Shown here: one piece after another, positions 45,340 to 59,800 of the stretch | Position numbering within the stretch: position 1 is the stretch's first letter | Layout of the letters: the number at the start of each line of letters is the position of its first letter | DNA from: Doris montereyensis | Taxonomy: Eukaryota > Mollusca > Gastropoda > Nudibranchia > Dorididae | Length of the DNA: 64,000 bases | NCBI GenBank assembly: GCA_037039925.1 | Contig: JAXRKP010001893.1 | Coordinates: 12,501 to 76,500, forward strand | Reading direction: 5' to 3' | Notes under the pieces: generated by a model | Databases searched by the model: none | What the model was told of the DNA's origin: nothing | The model's input: the letters and a program-made list of their open reading frames with translations, nothing else | Position numbers and translations under genes: made by a program

Positions 45340-47330
45340 TTTTATGTCAGGGCAAAATGTTTCTGTTTTTTTTGTGGTCACCTGGTAGTAGTAAGTAGTA
45401 GAATAGAATGTAGGCCATACATTACACATCCTTTAGCCTAGGATTACGTAGAGTAAGAGAGAAGTGGTAAAATGCATAGGATTATGTAAAGTAAGAGAGA
45501 AGTGGTGAAATGCATAGGATTACGTAGAGTAAGAGAGAAGTGGTGAAATGCATAGGATTACGTAGAGTGAGAGAGGAGTAGTGAAGCATAGGATTACGTA
45601 GAGTGAGAGAGGAGTAGTGAAATGCATAGGATTACGTATAGAGAGAGGAATAGTGAAATGCATAGATTACGTATAGAGAGAGGAATAGTGAAATGCATAG
45701 GATTACGTAGAGTAAGAGAGAAGTGGTGAAATGCATAGGATTACGTAGAATGAGAGAGAAGTGGTGAAATGCATAGGATTACGTAGAGTGAGAGAGGAGT
45801 GCCGAAATGCATAGGATTACGTAGAGAGAGAGAGTAGTGAAATGCATAGGATTACGTAGAGTGAGAGAGGAGTAGTGAAATGCATAGGATTACGTAGAGT
45901 AAGAGAGGAGTAGTGAAATGCATAGGATTACGTAGAGAGAGAGAGTAGTGAAATGCATAGGATTACGTAGAGTGAGAGAGAGTAGTGAAATGCATAGGAT
46001 TACGTAGAGTGAGAGAGAAGTGGTGAAATGCATAGGATTACGAGAGTGAGAGAGAAGTGGTGAAATGCATAGGATTACGTAGAGTGAGAGAGAAAGTGGT
46101 GAAATGCATAGGATTACGTAGAGTGAGAGAGAAGTGGTGAAATGCATAGGATTACGTAGAGTAAGAGAGAAGTGGTGAAATGCATAGGATTACGTAGAGT
46201 GAGAGAGGAGTAGTGAAATGCATAGGATTACGTAGAGTGAGAGAAAAGTAGTGAAATGAATAGGATTACGTAGAGTAGAAAGAGGAGTAGTAAAATGCAT
46301 AGGATTACGTAGATGAGAGAGAAGTAGTGAAATGCATAGGATTATGTAGAGTGAGAGAGGAGTGGTGAAATGCATAGGATTACGTAGAGTGAAAGAGGAG
46401 TGGCGAAATGCATAGGATTACGTAGAGTGAAAGAGGAGTGGCGAAATGCATAGGATTACGTAGATGAGAGAGAAGTAGTGAAATGCATAGGATTATGTAG
46501 AGTGAGAGATGAGTTATGAAATGCATGTGGGGATGAAACATGACACACAGGGTATTGATGCTTTTATGTGTGTTTGACTCCATCATCTTTGACCAAGCCA
46601 AATTAGATTCTACCCGTTTGCATTGCTTCGGAGAAGGGGTGGTGATGTACGCTGGAGGTGTCACAAATTGTATTTCACAAAAGTTATTAAAGCGTGCTAA
46701 CGCCAAATCATTGGCGGACTTAGACTCACACCTCATTATACTGTTCACCTGCTGTGCCAGTTGTAACTTGCCGTTAGAATGGGAATGGGGTTATAACGAA
46801 ACACCTTTTCAGTATTATAATGAAGGAAGTAATCACTATTTGACTAATCCAGGAGAAGAAAAACTATCACGGACAAGGCAATGTAGGCCTAATGATTCTG
46901 AAACAGCTATTGTAGCTGTAGTATTATAATAGTAATAGTAGAATCGCCCCGTCTTTTATGTCGTCTAGAATAGAAACACCCTTAACTCAAAAACGGATTA
47001 GCGAAGGTAACAACACTGCTGTCAAGTCTAAGTCTCGACATTCCATTGGACCCAATCATAGCCATGCTATACCTACCCCGCCAAGATATTGTCAGGATGA
47101 CGCAATCTGGGCCTACGTCGATGCTACTCTTCATTCGGCTGACCTAGGCCTAAGCAATGGATGACAAACATTCAGTACCGTACTCTCACTGTGTAAAGAA
47201 GAAACCTTGTGTCATTTCTGTAAGAGCGGTAACTGTGTGACCCCCATAGAAAGGCAAAAGTTTAATGTAATGAGAACGACGATTTAGCAGGAGGCGGTGT
47301 AGCGAGGTTTGAGCGCAGTCTTGGCACACT
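45340..47330 (+). repeat. Dispersed repeat F, copy 2
   Basis: GGTAGTAGTAAGTAGTAG, CCTTTAGCCTAGGATTACG, TTTGACCAAGCCAAATTAG, ATTCTACCCGTTTGC, then ACGATTTAGCAGGAGGC. Same order as at 36.0-37.97 kb. In this copy the GGATTACGTAG part has expanded instead. Between 46.65 and 47.25 kb a unique-looking stretch with ORFs of 129 and 68 residues has no recognised product. Confidence 0.6.
45430..46515 (+). repeat. 38-bp minisatellite
   Basis: About 29 copies of GAAATGCATAGGATTACGTA then GAGTGAGAGAGGAGTGGT. The seed is the repeat F motif GGATTATGTAGCACAAGAG-AGGAGTGGTGAA. Confidence 0.93.
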
Positions 47331-47697
47331 GTGTGACCTGGCAATGGTGGTACCCCAATCATTTCACTGTCACCTCTGGTGTTACGTCACAGGTTCGACA
47401 AGCGCTCCCTGGAGTGACATTGTTTGAAGTCCTCCAATTCTTTCATTACGACAAATCTGTTAAAAAAAATTTTGAGCTTGCCATGCCGTTTCTATTGCAA
47501 TTTATTACATACTAAAATTAACATTGGAACTTTGAACCTTTATGAGGACTCCATAACTTTCACAATGTGTAGGCAGTGTGACTTGGAAATAACTTCCTCT
47601 AATCAGCCATCTTCATTACTACGGTTTCATTCTTTTGATTGATCTGCGGGACACGAAGGAAAGAGATTTTGGTGAGACGATATCTTTATCAACTTAC

Positions 47698-47813
47698 CGG
47701 GAAGCTGGTTTTAGGGATGTCTCTTCGGTATTGGTAGGCCAGATCCTTGAAAGCTTGCCTCCCACATTCGTAACACACTGGTGTGTTGAGGCCGTACATG
47801 TAACCAGGTTGAT
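47698..47813 (-). CDS. CHFR: CHFR exon (CYECGRQAF)
   Basis: Acceptor CCTTTAG, reads QPGYMYGLNTPVCYECGR then QAFKDLAYQYRRDIPKTS, donor GTAAGT at 47697. Human: GDTVLCYCCGLRSFRELTYQYRQNIPASELP. The final PBZ finger exon should follow below 47.69 kb but I could not identify it. Confidence 0.88.
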
Positions 47814-50800
47814 CTAAAGGGACAATAAGCCACGATGATTACTTTGACGGTTCCAATACAATTTTCATTATTATTATTGCTTCATTAAAAATGAAAATAT
47901 GTAAAAAACAAAACAAGGGTCAAAGAAATTATAAGTAAAACATATCAGAGTTTAGAAATAATTTCAACTTAAAACTAAAAAAAACTTTATTTCTAGACTA
48001 CTAACTCAACATCTGAGATTAAAAGGTACTGATCTGCATCATCCCCCCCCCCCCCTACCAAAAACAAGGAAGACGACAATACCAACTACCAGTATCCAAT
48101 GTTCCTTCCACATTGTGCGCGTACACACACGTCAACATGTAGAAAAAAATGCAAACACTTGTGAAAAGTCAGCACGATACACATGAAAAACAACAGCATG
48201 CACAAAATGAAAAAAGCAATCTATTTATTTACACACATTTGGTAATTTTTCATCAAATTTTGCACAACACCGAAAATTTTTACAAACAGACTACAAAAGG
48301 TTAGAGGAAACATTGCTTGTAATTCTAATGGAAAAAAAAAAAAAAAAGGAACAAATCTTGAAAATACCGATCCCATGAAATCTCACATAATGTGCTTCTC
48401 GGATACAAAAAAGACAGAAAAAGGTGACAGAAAGAAAGAAAGGAAAAAGAATGACTCACTTTGAAACTTTACTCTCCGAATTGACCTTTGCTACACAGTC
48501 AGCTAGAACTTGTTTCACAGAAATTTCCTTGTCTTCCAAATAGTTCTGTGCAATGCAATATATATAAATTTAAAAAACCCAGAAGATAAAATTTAATTTC
48601 CCTCACTGTGAGAGTTCCAAGATAATAACTACATTGCCTAGAGTACAAGCAATACTTTTTAAATAAAGTACAACACAATTTGATATACTGTTATACATAA
48701 ATAATAGATTGGGCTGAAAAAGTCTCCTCGTCTTTTAAATATTTCCAATTCCTATGAAAAGCAGCAAACATAAACCTTACACATATGCATACGTATTCAA
48801 TTCTTGACGGTGTCGCAGAGTTTTGTTTATTTACCAGCTTACATTATCAAATTGTCGTCTTCAATCGAACACTAGTATCACTATGTCGGTCGAAATGATC
48901 ACGAGCAAGGAACTCAGCATGAAACAACAAGCTGTGATCGAATTTCTAACAGCTGAGAGATGTGCACCAGTGGACATCCACAAAGAGTTGAAAGAAGTCT
49001 CTGATGATTCATGTGTTTGTCTTCGCACAGTTCAAAGGTGGGGTGAATGATTTCAGGGAATTGACACAGCTTCTCCTACCTTTAACGATCAGATCCGAGG
49101 TTGGTGACCTCAAACTGCAACAAACGAGCTCATGACACTGCTCTGGGACTGCACATGTAATAACTCATATGGAGTTCTTAGAGAAAGGAAGCACGGTGAA
49201 TTCCAGCCATTACAATAAATACATGGACACCTTAAGTGAAGGAAATGACTTCAAATAGTATCAAAGCCCCAAGTGAACAAAGACCAGACAAATACAAGGA
49301 ATAGATAGAAACAATCTTAGCCACCATGGGAGCGTAGATAGCCCGTTGGTAGCACGCTTTCTGTTCATGGCGAGGCAATGGCTGCCAACGCAGAGGTCGC
49401 GGGTTCAATACCCATAGTGGCCAAGATTTTTCTGTCTATTCCCTGTAGTTGTCTTGTCTTGTCTTTGTTTACATGGGGCTTTAATTTTGTTTAATGTCAT
49501 TTCCTTCATTTTCGACATGCCCTTTGCCTCACTGTTGGTCTATGGACACTTTAACAAAGACTTCAGTAACGTCTGAGGCGAGTCTGTTAAGAAAAAATTG
49601 CTCTGTCGCAACATGATAATGCTCGACCACACATGTGTGATCACAATAAACAAAGCGAGATAAGGTCTTGCACCCCCTCCCCCCATCTTGTCCTGATTTA
49701 GTTCCGAATGACTTTTTCTCTTTCCTAGACTTGAAAGACAACTCAACGGAAATTTTTTGACAATGATGATGAGGCGCAGGCAGAAGTGATTCAATGGGGT
49801 CGTAACAGGCCACGTGATTGCTATTGCGACACAATGCAGCGACCGGTCCGCCGTTGAAGGCTATGTGTGGAAAAGTATGGCTGGCATTCGTTGAAAGATA
49901 AATGAACTAAATGCACAAGTAATGTCTTAAACTTTCCATTTGATATCTATATGATTTCTTTATCCTTTGTAATTGGGCAGCCACCCATGTATTTGTATGT
50001 CAATACATACATACATACATACATACATACATACATACATACATACATAATACATACATGAATACCTTAAAGATTTCAATTCATATGCATTGTTCAAAAT
50101 GATGCTTTAAACACCCAAAATTCATTTCAGATTTTTAATGTGCATTGTTCAAAAATCATTTTCACTAGTTAAATCTATCTATGTCCATTGCCATGGAATG
50201 TCTTGTAGTATCTGATCAGTGGTGGAGCAAACAGGGAACATGAGCAGATAGATGAGCAAATGGTTTTAATTTATACGATTTTTTTCATACTGGTTGGAGA
50301 CCAATATATGAAGATTTAACAATTCAAATACGATCATTTTACTAGTTAGCAACTATGCCAATAGATGAAGGTCTGAATGAAGAGAATAAAACTATCTATG
50401 TAGCAACTATGCAATATATGAAGAGGCCTGAATGAAGAGAATAGTACAAAATATGATCTTTATGTAGTGGTTAGCAACTATGCCAATATATGAAGAGAAT
50501 GAAGACAATGATAAAAATATAATCTTCACGTACTAGTTAGCAACTATGCCAATATATGAAGAGGTCTGAATGAAGACAATAAAACTTTACGTACTAGTTA
50601 GCAACTATGCCAATATATGAAGAGGTCTGAATGAAGACAATAAAACTTACGTACTGGTAGAAACTATGTCAATATATGAAGGCCTGAATGAAGACAATCT
50701 TTACGTAATATATGAAGAGGCCTGAATGAAGACAACAATAAATCTTTATAAACTAGTTACTTAACTAACTATGCCAATAGACAATAAAATGAAGAGATCT

Positions 50801-53800
50801 GAAGGCCTGAATGAAGACAATAAAACTTTACGTACTGGTTAGCAACTATGCCCAATATATGAAGAGGTGAAGACAATGTACTAGTTAGCAACTATGAATG
50901 AAAGACAACTGGTTAGCAACTATGCCAATATATGAAGAGGTCTGAATGAAGACAATAAACTTTACGTACTCAGTTAGCAACTATGCCAATATATGAAGAG
51001 GTCTGAATGAAGACAATAAAACTTTACGTACTGGTTAGCAACTATGTCAATATATGAAGAGGCCTGAATGAAGAGAATAAAACGTACAAAATATGATCTT
51101 TATGTACTAGTTAGCAACTATGCCAATATATGAAGAGGCCTGAATGAAGACAATAAAACGTACAAAAATATGATCTTCACGTACTAGTTAGCAACTATGC
51201 CAATATATGAAGAGCCTGAATGAAGACAATAAAACGTACAAAATTCGATCTTTACAAACTGGTTGGCAACTATGCTAATATATGAAGAGGCCTGAATGAA
51301 GACAATAAACACTGACAGTTGTCCTTCATCAGAATAATTTTATACACAACAGTGCATGACAAAAGCCAGTAGTAATGCCTTACCTCTAAACCGGCCAAGA
51401 CAGCCCATGCAGTCCGCCTTGAGACATCCCAGCAGGCGTGGCAAAAGGCTCGCCGACACATATAACCTGTGAATAAATTAATAAGATATAGCCAAAGTGT
51501 ATGCAAAATCCCGAAAGCATATGTAACCCGTGAATAAATGAATAAGATATAGCCACACAATAAAAAAAACAGCTTTCCCCAGCAAGTGTGGCAAAAAGCC
51601 CGAAAGCATATGTAACCTGTGAATAAATTAATAAGATATAGCCAAAGTGTGGCAAAAAGCCCGAAAGCATATGTAACCTGTGAATAAATGAATAAGATAT
51701 AGCCACACAATAAAAAAACCAGCTTTCCCCAGTAAGTGTGGCAAAAAACTCAAAAGCACATGTAACCTGTGAATAAATATATAACTTTCCCCAATAAGCA
51801 CGGCAAAAAGCCCAAAAGCACATGTAACCTGTGAATAAATAAATAACTTTCCCCAATAAGCACGGCAAAAAGCCCAAAAGCACATGTAACCTGTGAATAA
51901 ATAAATAACTAAAGCCACCACACAATACGAAAAGAGCTTGACACACCGGAGAGTGTATTAAAATAAACTAAATTTTACTTATTTTTTTTCCATCCTACAT
52001 CAAAATAACAGGGTCTCGATAGAAAATGTGCTGCTTAGATTTGGTATAAATAATTGAAACTGTCTAACATGGTTTTGGAGTGGGGTTTTTGTTGACAAGA
52101 TTTGCAGAATCAAAGAAAACCCCACCCTAAGAAAAAAGCAATAAACAAAAACCCCAACTAGTATAATAATAGCAAATACAAGTAAAAGAATACATTAATA
52201 ATAATTATAACAATAATAATTGTTCTAAATAAAGGTATACGAAAGATAATAACAAATAGTAACAATAAACAAGGGATACAAATGTCCAGAATCGCTGATT
52301 ACCTTTTTGCCAATCACTCATTGACTTCTAGGTAGTCTAAGGGTATTTGTGCCAGCAGCAACCCCACTGGGATTTCACAGGCTTATCAGTCTAAAACATT
52401 ATGAAAGAGTTCAAGTTGAACACTCTCAAAACCCTGCCACTCCTGGGAGGCCTTTTGACTGATTTTCAACTGACAAAAAAAACAAACCTGACACCTCAAA
52501 ATCGTAACCTTTTGCTGCCACCATGTACCCATAAATTCTGTGGGAACAGTTTGTGTAATCCTATATGTCAATGCCAAATGCAGAGTTCGTAGAATTTACG
52601 AGTTGAAGGCCTGTCAGTTTGTGCATGCTACATGCCATGTGCCTGTAGAATTTACAGGCTTATGACATGAATGTATTTCAATAGGTTCGTTGACTGGTCT
52701 AAGGGACACAACTACATATTGTTTGAATAAGCTCCCTTCAGAATGTAAACCGTCAGTCTCTTCTCCCGATACTGCTATGTTATGTCTCCAGGTGAGCAAA
52801 GGGGTTAAATCGCCAAAGAATTTGGAATAATGTCCATACACTGCTGAGGGCGAGGTTCCGCCAAAGGTGAATTCTCCTCTCTTGTCAGGCATTGGCTGCA
52901 TACAGCACAAACACAGCACATGGTTCTCATCGGCTTGGCAGGTAAAGGCCGGCGGGTTTTCTGGCACCACTTTCGCATCAGGGTCTGTAGGCAACATAAA
53001 GGTTTACAAGATCATATCATTAATGAAACTGTCTAAACACGTAAGGGGACTTGGTAAGCCAAAGGTAAGTGTCGGCCTCTCAACCAAAAGATAGTGAGTT
53101 TGAGCCCTGCAAAGGGTCGAAACATTTTCTAGAGTTTTTTGAGTAAAATCTACCCCCCTGGCCCAGGTAGGTGGGTCAACACCTAGTTCCATCGGAGAGG
53201 GATGATAAAAGGAGGTCCGCGTGTAGATCACAACACTGTACACGTTAAAGATCCTTTGGCTATTTACAGGGCAGTCCGGGCAAATTTCAAAAATCAATAG
53301 CCCTGAGATCACCTTAGTTGTGGATGTGGGTAAATCAAATCAAGTCTAAACATGCAAGTCCTTGATACATGGGATATGAATTTTAAGATCTAATGATGCT
53401 CTTTTAATGAATGTTTCAAAGTTAAATCTTCTTTTAGTGACAAAAGTTTTAGTGTTGCAGAGCTACAGTTTCATGGAACAATTTGTCTTCTTATACAAAG
53501 TCTTCCCCATCCATGGAAATTTTAGGAAACGTTTAAAGACAGAGCTGTTCGGATCTGCTTTTATTGACACTGGAGAGGGTTCACCATTAATTTGTTTATT
53601 GCTGTTGTGTGTGCTTTTCATTGTGATGCTATATGGTCTGTTTGATTGGATTGTAAATTGTTCTGGATTTTAAAATCATTTGCGTTTTTGATTGTAAAGC
53701 ACCATCGAGCACCTTTGGTGGATGTCAGGCGCTCTATAAATGAATCATTATTATCATTATTATATGAGATTTAGCTTTAAAATGATCAAATGCATGTTTC

Positions 53801-56800
53801 TTTCAGTGTCCTTATATGTTTTGGCGAACAATAGAATAGCTCATTGTTTGCACATGATCTAAACAAAGATTTCCATTTTTCTTCCAAAAGGCACGACAAG
53901 ACAGTGTTTGATTAATTATTATCTGTTTTCTTTTTGCTTCTCCTGAACAATTACGTCAGTCGGATTTAAACGTTTAGATAGTTTCACAGACGATATTTGG
54001 GTTCATTTTCGTAACCACTTATTCGCGGTATCGCCCCATATTACCCAGTGGTGCTTTATCCCGTACGCCCGCTGTCACCTGGTATCGGATATCTGGTATA
54101 CGTAGTTCATTCCTTCCTATTTTCACATGTAGATTCAATATTGGTACCATAGGAGCCCTTTTATTAAGAAAGACAGAAAATCGTATTTTCATTTGCTGTT
54201 TGAAGTGTCCCGATCAGTCGACTCAAGAAGATCTATGATATTTCAAAAGATATAGCTTTTAACGTCCTCTTACGTTTTATTCCCTCTCAAATTCACATGA
54301 TATTGGTTCTCCTGTCGATGAAGAGGAGGAAACGGCAGAAGAAAGTGATATTTAATTTCATTTAACTTGAAGGTAAATAACACTGGCCTGTCTGGCAAAG
54401 TGCTACAGACCTTATGCCAACTCAGAATGGCGTTTCCAGACTTCCAAGCCAATCTCTCCCGAGTCTCTGCACTTTGATTTAGGATTTCTATAAACTAAAA
54501 ATTACAGCTAGCCCTCTTATACATACACATTTCAAGGTAAATACAAACCGAAAGAAATACTGAATACAAATTTTTACGTAGTGGTTGGCAACTACGTAAA
54601 TATTTGTAACCTCCAAACCCTTGCACACCCAGTTCCTTACCAGGATTGTTTTGGACGTCTACTCCTGCTGTTGATGGCCCAGGTGTCGTTGCTGCCTGAT
54701 TGGCATTTGCCGTCTGTGGGTTGCTGCTTGCTGTGGCTGTGCCCTTGACACTGCAACAAACAAACATCAAAGTCGTTGAGGGGCAGGTGGACAGAAAAAA
54801 ACCCGAATCATTATCTATGCAATATGTAATGATAAAGTATCTATCTTTGTCAAACGTCTTATTTATATACTCAACTGATTTTAAACTACTCTCTCCTTTT
54901 TGTTCCTCCGGTGATAATAAATATTACAGCATCAGTTACAAGTTGAAATAAGAACATTTTATGGTATGTCCTTCTGCAACGAAGGTAAGAACATAATACT
55001 CCCAAAGAAAATATTTTGGAAACATATGAAGAGCATCATTGGATCTTAAAATTCATATCCCATGTATCAATGACTTGCATGTTTAGACTTGATTTGATTC
55101 ACCCGTATCCACAACTAAGGTTTAGAAATTCGTATAGTAGAATTTGACCAAAGCATTTAGTTTCTTTTCCTTTGGTTCTCTTTTATGACTTCACCAATAT
55201 AAAAACACACAGATTTTGTGTACTCCGTTGACGCTTTTCGTTTTGAAAAGAGATTCAATAAAAGAAACAGATTGTCGCTCACTGACATTTCTGTCTTTGT
55301 TGGTGGAGTTGTCACTTAGTGTCATTTTTCACGCTCATGACATAGTATGTCCGTTCACAAAAATATTTCAGGAAGGCTTAATATGATAAAATGGTTCCTT
55401 CATAACATGTAACCCTAATGTTTGCATAAAGATGTATTAACAAAGGGAAAGAAAGTCTGCATGACCATTGGAAACAATGATAATGACTTTTGCACACCTG
55501 TACAGACGTTTGCACACCCGTATAGACTTTTGCCCACCTGTATAGACTTTTGACACTTGTATAGACTTTTGACACTCTGTATGGAATTTTTGCAAACCTG
55601 TATAGATTTAAGGGACACCCCTGTATAGACTTTTGGACACCTGTATAGACTTTTGCACACCTGTATAGACTTTGACCACCTGTATGAACTTTTGCACACC
55701 TGTAGACTGCCCCTGAATATCGCCGGTGAAACTGTCTAAGCGTGCAAATCCACGATAAATGGGATATGAGATTTGCCCTAAATGATCTAACGCAAAAAAA
55801 ACGAGCGTCAATTTTTGAAAATATAAAACCTGCATCAATTCTTTAGGTATGTCTTTCAAATTTGGTACATCTTTATTTACATACAATAAACAAAATCATG
55901 CCATGATTTGGACAAATCTGTCAAACTTTCAGTTTCAGGCAATTTTACAATTTACACCGAAAACTATACAATTTACAACAACTGTTTCATCCAAAGAAAT
56001 TCATATCTCAGACAGTATACAATATAACATCAATGCATGCTTCCTTTTGTGCTGTACATTGAACAGCCAAGGGGTCTTTAACGTGAACAGAGTGTTGTGA
56101 TCCGCACAAAGGCATCCTTCTTATTGTCCATCTCCGATATGACTAGGTGTCGATTCACCTACCTGGACGAGGGGAGGTAGATTTTACACAATAAAAACTT
56201 GAGAAAATTGTTCAACCGTCGGAAGCGGGCTTGAACCCACGACCTTTTGGTTGAGAGGTCGACACCTGGCCTACCGAGTCCCCGAAAGATTACTTGGGCG
56301 GAAGGAACAGACTTTGAAGCTGACATCAGAGCAGCAAATTATCAGCAAGTTCTTAGAAATGAAAAATTTTCATAGTTTGAAAAAGAAGCACCGCAGTGAT
56401 TTTCTCTCTCCATCTATCACCGGACTGTCTTTCATGAATTCTTCTCTAAATGCTCCCAAAGATAATGTTTCTGCATCACGTATAATTACAAACCTTTCTC
56501 TTATTTCGACGCACCTAAACATTGTATGAACGACACGCATCTTTGCTATACAACGTGTGGTTAAAATGAGGATGCTTAAATTTTTTTCAAAAACGTAGCC
56601 TTATGATGATGCCCCCATCACTTTTCAAGTCAGTGAATACATAATACAAGCACGTGATGCCGTGTACGATTATTAGATGGATTTGTATTCCCTTGGAGGC
56701 CAGGTAGCGTTGTTCGACCTGCTATTCCAACTTTTTTAATTATAAAACCTGTTCATAATGACGGCTTAGGTGAACGAAAATTCTATTCAAAGACGGAGAA

Positions 56801-59800
56801 ACAGTGAAATTTTCTTGATAATTAAGCGTTATTTATGGCGGAAACATTTCTCACAGAAAACGATCATGGGGTCATTTAGAACCAACATGCAAAATATGGT
56901 TACTCTTAGTGGCCGAACGGAAACCTTTGGTGAACAAGGAACGACCAACTCAGAACTATATATATATAGATATCAAATTTTCTTTCTTTCAGCAGAAAAT
57001 AAAGATTATTCAATGTCGAGAGTGTGAAATTGGCCTTAAATTTAGTTGGAGAAAAGACATTAATAAATACTGTTATCACAGTGCAAAAGACTGTTATTGT
57101 GAATTTGTCTACAGGAAATGCCTTTACTCTTCCACAGAACATTTACAACCCAACGTTTACAAGGAAATTGCATTGCCCATGCCATTGAAATTGAAATAAT
57201 CTCTTCCTCTGGAAAAGTGAAGAAGAAATTCTTACGTTGCTGCAATGTTGAGGTGACCATAATGGCTGCAAGGGTTGTGTTGAAACCTGGACATTGTCTA
57301 CATACAACATTTGCTGGTCTGAGCAAGAAAGATAAAAAAAGAAGAAATAATAACAAAAGTGTTTCAATATAACCATAAACTATGTTTTGGACGCTAAAGT
57401 AACTTCAATAAAAAAGTAAAATCCCATACCCGGAGTTGAGTGTATGTTAGTCAGCAATAGCGTATTGATTTTTCAGGCGACGGCATAATAAGGTAGTTTG
57501 TCACCGCATTCCCATCGCACACTTTTGCCGTATCTGAATAGATCTACCTAGCTACCGTACCCATTTCGCTGCCTGATTAGAGCAGGGGGCCAGACAGATT
57601 TGCCCGGACTGGGAATCGAACGAGGACTCCTGGGTTGGTGACAGTGATAGTCAGACACTCTACCGACTGAGCTACCTGTGCCTCTACATTCAATAACAAA
57701 ATAGCAAAATGTAATTAACACACTTGATTCTTTCTTTAAACCATCCCAATTTCACCAACCGATGTCAGCGTCTAATTGAATCCCATGATGTTTGTCTAAG
57801 TGATCCTGTCTCGGCACTTAGTCACTAAATCCTGTTTATAATTACCACGACTTTAAACATTTTATTTCAAAGTCCTTAATTATTAAGAAGGGCTTTTTTG
57901 ATTTGATTTAATTTGATTTGGTTTACCCACATCCACAACTATGGTGATCTTGGGGGGTTTGGTAGGATTTTAAATTTTCCCCGACTGCCTGTAAACAGCC
58001 AAGATCATTATCTGCACATTCGGGACCTCTTTTTACCGTCCGTCTCCAATGGGACTAGGTGTCGATCCACCTACCTGGACCAGGAGAAAAATTTTCAACT
58101 GTTGGTATGACTCTAACCCACTACCGTTTGGTTGAGAGGCCCATTACCTTGCCTCTGGTTATCAGTCACCGCTCTCAGAGTGGATAAATGTAGAAACAAG
58201 AGGACAGCTAAGTGAAAGAATAAGTGGCAGGGAAAGAGGTAGGACACCTACCAGGTGTTGCCACCTTCCACAGGTCAACGAGGCAAATGGCAGGAAATAC
58301 AAGCCAAAACAGTTCAACTTGATTTAAAGGAAGTGTATAAGCTCACCTGGTCACACCAAGTAGAACTGGCCATAGAAAGTGAGATAGGCCTTCCGGTGCC
58401 AAAGAGATTATCTATGTTCAGGTTGTATTGATACCAATAGGGTTCTCCTCCTCCTCCTCCTCCTCTTCATCAGCTGTAATCACTGGAATGAACACTGTGA
58501 TCGAGATGCACCTGGATACAGCTGGAACAAGAATAACAATTAAAAATGAATATTTATATATTGTATATTTATATACACAAAAGGTTTTCATTAGGGGGGT
58601 CCGGGGGGTTCTGGGAATGCCAATTTTGCTGAAAATTTAGTTTATCATACTAGTGAATAGAGCAGTTCATTTCCATCACAATAATACCATAAAAGAAGCG
58701 CAGTATCCATTCTTTGAATTGAACGTATACGAATCTTGTAGAAATGATACAGGCCTACATTTCAACACATCAGCCAGAAATATTATCGAAAGTTCTGCAA
58801 GTCGGTACTCATTTTGATTGTCACAATATATGCTATCCAAAAGAAACTCTTTTGAGGATCTATTGTGAATATTGCCTTAGATTGTCTGGGAAATATCGGA
58901 CATATTCCACACACCTGTTATCAAAAGGCACCATCTCGAAATGAGTAAAAAGGTGCTGGTGCACTTACTTGTCCATAAGAAGTAATTGAGAGCTTCTCAA
59001 GGTTTTATGATGTTTCAAAGTATTATCCTACTCTTTTCTTAGGTTTATGGAAGAAAAATATATTCAAATGACAGAAAAAAAAGAGAAAAATACGATTATC
59101 TCAAGATGACGTTTTTTGTTCATTATTTCCCATCTACTTTTTTAAATTTCTCAACGTATCTTCATGAAATCTGGTACGAAAAAATGATGATTTTTCTGGA
59201 GGAGTTGATTTTAAGTGAAGCCAAAATCGCGACAGTGATAATGAAGTAATTTTCCCCACATCGACTGACCCAGCCTCAAACAACGCCAACCATATCTCTG
59301 GCGCAACAACACTTAACAGAGAACAAAAAACAACGCCACCCATATCTCTGGTGTACCAACGCTTAACATAGAGAATGACAAACAATGCCAACCGTATCTC
59401 TGGTGTACCAACACTTAACACAGAGAACGACAAACAACACCAACCATATCTCTGGTGTACCAACACTTAACATAGAAAACGACAAACAACGCCAACCATA
59501 CCTCTGGTGTACCAACACTTAACATAGAAAACGACAAACAACGCCAACCATATCTCTGGTGTACCAACACTTAACATAGAGAACGACAAACAATGGCAAC
59601 CATATCTCTGGTGTACCAACACTTAACATAGAGAACAACAAACAACGCCAACCATATCTCTGGTGTACCAACACTTAACACAGGGAACGACAAACAACGC
59701 CAACCATATCTCTGGTGTACCAACACTTAACATAGAAAACGACAAACAACGCCAACCATACATCTGGTGTACCAACACTTAACACAGAGAACAACAGAGA

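Noticed and set aside
47300..47400. Minus-strand HCQVTQCAKTALKPRY as the missing CHFR zinc finger
   Set aside because: Cys spacing does not fit, frame is interrupted, and a related segment occurs in the other repeat F copy at 37.9 kb.
50170..50230. Minus-strand DQILQDI as the missing CHFR SYESDILK exon
   Set aside because: Only a few residues agree, with a stop in frame and no good acceptor.
57600..57680. Functional tRNA gene
   Set aside because: A- and B-box-like sequences are present, but no convincing acceptor stem and it continues into a SINE body.
58440..58505. Minus-strand acidic exon (ITADEEEEEENP) as a CHFR SDEEG-type exon
   Set aside because: An acceptor-like CATTCCAG is present, but phases do not join the neighbours and the run comes from a CTC microsatellite; left out.
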